The notes under the pieces are model-generated. The model did no database searches, was not told the DNA's origin, and worked only from the letters and a program-made list of their open reading frames with translations. This document shows positions 59,653 to 62,989 of a stretch of 62,989 nucleotides of DNA, piece after piece (positions within the stretch are counted from its first letter, which is position 1; every line of letters begins with the position of its first letter). The stretch is from Motiliproteus sp041586615. GTDB lineage: Bacteria; Pseudomonadota; Gammaproteobacteria; Pseudomonadales; Balneatricaceae. The stretch is from the NCBI GenBank assembly GCA_041586615.1, contig JBFGZS010000019.1:1-62989 (forward strand). Reading direction: 5' to 3'. The translations under genes were made by a program, and so were the position numbers.

Positions 59653-61932
59653 GTGGTCGTTTTTAAGGTCTTGAATAAAATTACAGGCCAGCACTATGTT
59701 GGTTCCTGTCGTGGAGATATCTACGAGCGCTGGGCTCTCTATGTGCGCGCTGCTGAAGCAGGCCTCGATTATCCGCTTTACCACGAAATACGGGAGCAGG
59801 GTGAATCCAGTTTTTCAATCACGGAACTTGACTATGCGGATTCGATTGAAGAACTCAAAGAGATGGAACTATTGCATACCATCGAATTGCTCGCGCGTTC
59901 GTTACGCGCCTATAAATTTGGTGTTAAAGATGCGGTGGTCAAACGCTGCAGCAAGCTGGATCTGGATCGCGCCTGGATGAAGGATCTGCAGGAAGAGATC
60001 AGCCAAGCGCACGGCGATGATGAAATTCCAGTGCCGCGTACCCCCGTTGCAGGCAAGCCTTCTGTTGGGATTGCTGCGGCCAAGCGCCCGTTATTGCCGA
60101 GTCGTTCAACGCTTTCCAGCGCGAAAAAGCCGTTAACCTCAAACAAAAAAAAGCCGGTTCCATCGGCGCGCAGTGTTGCAAAAAAAGATCCTGCCGCCGC
60201 GCTATTGGCTCAGGTGGCCGCTGAAAAGCAAGCGCTGGAAGCAGAACAAGCGGCCAAGAAGGCCGCATTTCCTTCCCGGCTGGCGGCGCTTTCCCGGGCA
60301 GTGAAAGCCGATTCTGATTGGGCGTCTGTCGTAAAAAAACAGCAGGCATCAAAGACATCAAAGGTATCAAAGGTATCAAAGGTATCAACGGCTTCACATA
60401 GCGCGACATTGGCCGTTGATCCTAACGAATTGGCGGCCGCGTTAACGGTGACCCGTACGGCTCCTTGTGTTGCACCGGCATCGGTTGTCCCTACGACGAC
60501 ACCAACACCAACACCAACTACCACCACTACGACCACGCCTGCTGAACCTTCGGTGATTAAGCGCCAGGTCGGTGATGTTGTCCCGGCGGCGGCGTGCTCT
60601 GACATTCGTGCACGCCCCAGCGGCCAACTCATCCAGCCAGGCTTGGTGGCGGAGAAAGGTGTGGCCCCCATGGCAGGCGAGTCTCTGCCTAGCGTCTCTG
60701 CCAGCGAACCGGCCGGTTCCGACGCCGTTAAACTCGCTGCTTCAGTGTGGGCGCTGCCAGAAGAGACCGCGCCCGCTACGCGCTCTGTGCCATTGCGGTC
60801 CTCTGCTGCGATGCGTGACGATGACCAGGCTGATGAAAAAGCAGTACTGGCTGAGGGGATTGCTTTGCTGGTGCGCACACTGGGGAGTGCTGAGCAGATG
60901 AGCCGGGTGCAGCAGGAGGTGCATCAGCAATCGCAGCAGATGTCGCAGGCGCTGGCTATGTCGGTCGAATCGATGGCGCAGTTGCAGCAATTACAGCAGC
61001 AAGCAGCCCTTCAATCACAGAAAGCCTTTGAGGCAGTGGCGGCGTCCCTGGCAGCCAATGATGCACTGGCCCAGGCGCAGCAACAGGCGCAGTTATCGGC
61101 TAACAGTTTGATGCAGTCATTACAGCCTGCAGATGAAACAGCGACGCTGGTTACTCAGTTGCAAGACGAGTTGGGGGCGTTGTTGGCTAAATTGAAGCGC
61201 GCTACGCCCTGTGCCAAGAGTCAGTCGCCAGCGGCGGAAGTCGAAGGCGGTGGACCTGTGGCTAAACAGCGACCTACCACGAAGGTGTTGGCGCTGAAGG
61301 AGGCGGTCACGCCGCCATCGGCGCTTGCTAAGAGCGATCCTGTTGCCGAAAGACCTCGTGATTCAATGCCTGAGCTGGCAAAACAGCCCTTGCTGCAAGA
61401 TCGGGAAAGCGTGATAGCCGCGCAGGAAAAGACCATGGTAAACCGTCTGCAGCAGCTCGGTACGCTGATCTCCGCTCAGAAACGTACCGATGATAGGACC
61501 GACGTAAATCAAGATGCGGTTGAGCCGGTAGTGGCTTCAGCGAGCAGCGAAAAGACGGTGTTGGTTACTAGCGACATTGGCGCAGCTCGACAAGGCGCCA
61601 AAGAAGATCCTCAGGCTGTGTGTGACGCGCCCCGAGAACCGTTGCCAGACCTGCAAGCGCGTGCTTGGGTTGCACCGGCAAAGGGTGGGGGGCAGGGGCC
61701 ACGTTTACTGGAGAAGTCGACACCTGTTGCGACCATCGTTCGTCGTCGCTCTCGCAGCCCTGCGCCTTTACAGCGCAGGGCTGATCGAACACGACCGCCT
61801 GCTGCGGGCTCAGGTTTTTCGGTAGCCGCGAGTAGTCCTTCTGGTTCGGCATCCGCGAAGGGGGCCGCCGCTGCGAAGATGGCCGATCGGCCGGTGCTTA
61901 GCCGTAAAACACTGGGTTTAAAAAACCGTTAA
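59653..61932 (+). CDS. GIY-YIG-like N-terminal domain fused to a long low-complexity, coiled-coil tail
   Basis: About 759 residues from GTG 59653 (AAAGG six bases upstream; a TTG two codons earlier is too close to it). The N-terminus VVFKVLNKITGQHYVGSCRG resembles the GIY...YIG nuclease core, with ERW and an EELKEMELLHTIEL helix after it. The first motif is VVF rather than GIY, so nuclease activity is doubtful. Residues about 110-390 are Ala/Ser/Lys/Thr/Pro-rich with SKV and TPTP repeats. Residues about 395-510 are a Gln-rich coiled coil. The end is basic (RRRSRSPAPLQRRADRTRPP). Possibly a nucleoid or surface-linked DNA-binding protein; function unknown. Confidence 0.7.
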   Translation: MVVFKVLNKITGQHYVGSCRGDIYERWALYVRAAEAGLDYPLYHEIREQGESSFSITELDYADSIEELKEMELLHTIELLARSLRAYKFGVKDAVVKRCSKLDLDRAWMKDLQEEISQAHGDDEIPVPRTPVAGKPSVGIAAAKRPLLPSRSTLSSAKKPLTSNKKKPVPSARSVAKKDPAAALLAQVAAEKQALEAEQAAKKAAFPSRLAALSRAVKADSDWASVVKKQQASKTSKVSKVSKVSTASHSATLAVDPNELAAALTVTRTAPCVAPASVVPTTTPTPTPTTTTTTTPAEPSVIKRQVGDVVPAAACSDIRARPSGQLIQPGLVAEKGVAPMAGESLPSVSASEPAGSDAVKLAASVWALPEETAPATRSVPLRSSAAMRDDDQADEKAVLAEGIALLVRTLGSAEQMSRVQQEVHQQSQQMSQALAMSVESMAQLQQLQQQAALQSQKAFEAVAASLAANDALAQAQQQAQLSANSLMQSLQPADETATLVTQLQDELGALLAKLKRATPCAKSQSPAAEVEGGGPVAKQRPTTKVLALKEAVTPPSALAKSDPVAERPRDSMPELAKQPLLQDRESVIAAQEKTMVNRLQQLGTLISAQKRTDDRTDVNQDAVEPVVASASSEKTVLVTSDIGAARQGAKEDPQAVCDAPREPLPDLQARAWVAPAKGGGQGPRLLEKSTPVATIVRRRSRSPAPLQRRADRTRPPAAGSGFSVAASSPSGSASAKGAAAAKMADRPVLSRKTLGLKNR

Positions 61933-61973
61933 CCTCACCGCCGTTCTTTTAATAAGGTTGTTTGGGGGGGCAT

Positions 61974-62004
61974 AAAAAGGGAGCGCAATGCGCTCCCTTT
62001 TTAT
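61974..62004 (+). terminator. Rho-independent terminator of the GIY-YIG-like gene
   Basis: AAAGGGAGCGC-AAT-GCGCTCCCTTT with a run of five T and TATT after it. Confidence 0.9.
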
Positions 62005-62005
62005 T

Positions 62006-62116
62006 CAGGTGGCAATGGAATACCGAGCAAAAATGTCGTCTTGATAGGCCGTTTATGGATGAACCGCCGTGGCATAAAGCCACGCCAGGTTCATGTGTCC
62101 AGCCACGGCCTTGTTA
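62006..62116 (+). repeat. Interspersed intergenic repeat, copy E
   Basis: CAGGTGGCAATGGAATACCG, AGCAAAAATGTCGTCTTGAT, hairpin GGCCGTTTAT/ATGAACCGCC, hairpin GTGGC-ATAAA-GCCAC and GCCAGGTT, ending at the fabI stop codon. It shares about four of five bases with copy B over the first 80 positions. Confidence 0.8.
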
Positions 62117-62881
62117 GCCAGCAATACAGACGCCGTGATCGACATAGTGGATTTGACCCGTAACACCGCGTGACAGGTCGCTCATAAAATAAAGCGCGGC
62201 ATTGCCGACTTCTTCGATGGTTGGAAGCTGGCCGTCGCAGCTGTATTCCATGTTGTGCTTAAGCATCGCGTCAAAGTCCTTGATGCCTCCCGCCGCTCGG
62301 GTCGCAATCGTTCCTGGCGAAACGCAATTAACGCGGATACCCTGCTTGCCCAGGTCGCGAGCAAGGTAGCGTGTGGCGCTTTCCAGTGCGTTTTTCGCGC
62401 AGCCCATCACGTTGTAGTCACCGGTGGCAATCGCGCTACCCAGATAGGAGAAGCTGATCAGGCTTCCACCATCCTTCATCATTTTTTTCGCACGGTTAGC
62501 CATTTCGATAAAGCTGTAACACGAGACGTCCATTGCCTGCAGGAAGCCTTGGCGAGAGCACTCAGAAAGCGGCGCGTGCAGATCTTCCAGAGGACAGAAT
62601 GCCAGTGAGTGGATGACGCCATCGAGCTTGCCCCACGTTTTTTCACAGGTATTGAAGACAGACTCCATCTGCCCTTCAATAGCAACATCCAAAGGCATAA
62701 AGATGGTCGCACCCAGCTCTTCGGCCAGCGGGCGGACAAAGCGTTCTGCTTTGTCATTCAGGTAGGTGATCGCCAGCTCGGCACCTTGCGCACGCAGCGC
62801 TTTTGCGCAGCCGTAGGCGATGCTCTTGTCGTTGGCGATACCGACCACCAGAATCTTCTTACCTTCCATTAACTTGCTCAT
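62114..62881 (-). CDS. fabI: Enoyl-[acyl-carrier-protein] reductase FabI
   Basis: 255 residues from ATG 62881. It completes each round of fatty acid elongation with NADH. Features are ILVVGIANDKSIAYGCA (nucleotide site), IHSLAFCPLEDLHAP, the catalytic Tyr-x6-Lys in DYNVMGCAK, and VSPGTIATRAAGGIKDF. Length is normal. An in-frame extension to 62983 runs through a 13-bp tandem repeat and is not coding. Confidence 0.94.
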   Translation of the reverse strand: MSKLMEGKKILVVGIANDKSIAYGCAKALRAQGAELAITYLNDKAERFVRPLAEELGATIFMPLDVAIEGQMESVFNTCEKTWGKLDGVIHSLAFCPLEDLHAPLSECSRQGFLQAMDVSCYSFIEMANRAKKMMKDGGSLISFSYLGSAIATGDYNVMGCAKNALESATRYLARDLGKQGIRVNCVSPGTIATRAAGGIKDFDAMLKHNMEYSCDGQLPTIEEVGNAALYFMSDLSRGVTGQIHYVDHGVCIAG

Positions 62882-62936
62882 TACGTAACCTCTATTAGTC
62901 GTCAATACGGTGGGGGCTTTGGTTGTCGTAGCCTCG

Positions 62937-62989
62937 ATTGCCATAGCGAATTGCCATAGCGAATTGCCATAGCGAATTGCCATAGCGAA
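62937..62989. repeat. 13-bp tandem repeat upstream of fabI
   Basis: ATTGCCATAGCGA occurs four times in direct succession and runs off the window edge. It lies about 55 bp upstream of the fabI start, where promoter elements are expected. Confidence 0.9.

Noticed and set aside
62882..62983. N-terminal extension of FabI
   Set aside because: It is translated from the 13-bp tandem array; the conserved FabI start is at 62881.
1..62989. tRNA, rRNA, CRISPR or phage genes
   Set aside because: None seen by eye in the gaps; a covariance-model scan would be needed to exclude a missed tRNA.

Overview
The window looks like chromosomal DNA of a respiratory gammaproteobacterium, probably a facultatively anaerobic aquatic or marine one. 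The protein families point there: MinCDE, a ZapB-like protein, VF530, DUF2956, DUF2750, CvfB, DbpA/RhlE, FinR-Fpr and a GlrK-lipoprotein-GlrR (QseE-QseG-QseF type) module. A menaquinone operon plus a copper nitrite reductase behind a perfect FNR-type box indicates anaerobic respiration. I cannot name the genus from the sequence. No rRNA, tRNA, CRISPR or prophage was seen.

Layout. 1-1.6 kb is an eroded accessory patch: the N-terminal part of a REP-associated tyrosine transposase at the edge, an orphan small gene, and debris of a threonine dehydrogenase and a TRAP permease. 1.5-5.0 kb holds a LysR regulator, an M20 amidohydrolase and a two-gene DUF3100 membrane unit. 5.3-8.7 kb has a soluble histidine kinase, a small unknown gene, an exported lectin-like protein and a VTT-like membrane protein. 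8.9-17.1 kb is the menaquinone block (menF-menD-menB-menC-menE on minus, menA divergent on plus), without menH. 17.4-23.4 kb holds VF530, a SpoU-type methyltransferase, nirK, zapB, a NYN protein, an aromatic/aspartate aminotransferase and DUF2956. 23.6-32.7 kb holds two GGDEF-EAL proteins flanking minCDE. 32.8-40.6 kb is an AraC-type regulator divergent from a five-gene acyl-CoA catabolic run (thiolase, acyl-CoA dehydrogenase, SDR, AMP ligase, CoA racemase/transferase family). 40.9-45.3 kb has bluB under a cobalamin riboswitch and two divergent DEAD-box helicases. 45.5-53.2 kb is housekeeping (DUF2750, finR/fpr, cvfB, hemH, ppc). 53.3-57.7 kb is the glrK-lipoprotein-glrR operon followed by a GNAT acyltransferase gene. 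58-63 kb has YigZ, small unknowns, a GIY-YIG/low-complexity protein and fabI.

The most notable signal is upstream of the GNAT gene (57065). Between glrR and this gene lie two perfect TGTC-N10-GACA boxes (the known GlrR operator pattern), two perfect IHF consensus matches and a sigma-54 promoter (GG-N10-GC). This is the architecture known for the glmY small-RNA promoter of enterobacteria, but here it points at an acyltransferase with partial LuxI-type residue spacing. It suggests that this GlrR homologue drives production of an acylated metabolite or signal.

The second notable signal is an interspersed intergenic repeat family. Six copies of its 5' module occur in 63 kb (five on plus, one on minus), several with two adjacent hairpins and a modular tail. 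One copy lies next to an inverted pair of GTAG-type REP hairpins between nirK and zapB, and a RAYT transposase gene lies at the window start. Several short tandem repeats sit in or beside coding ends (menE, yigZ, upstream of fabI) and may vary between strains.
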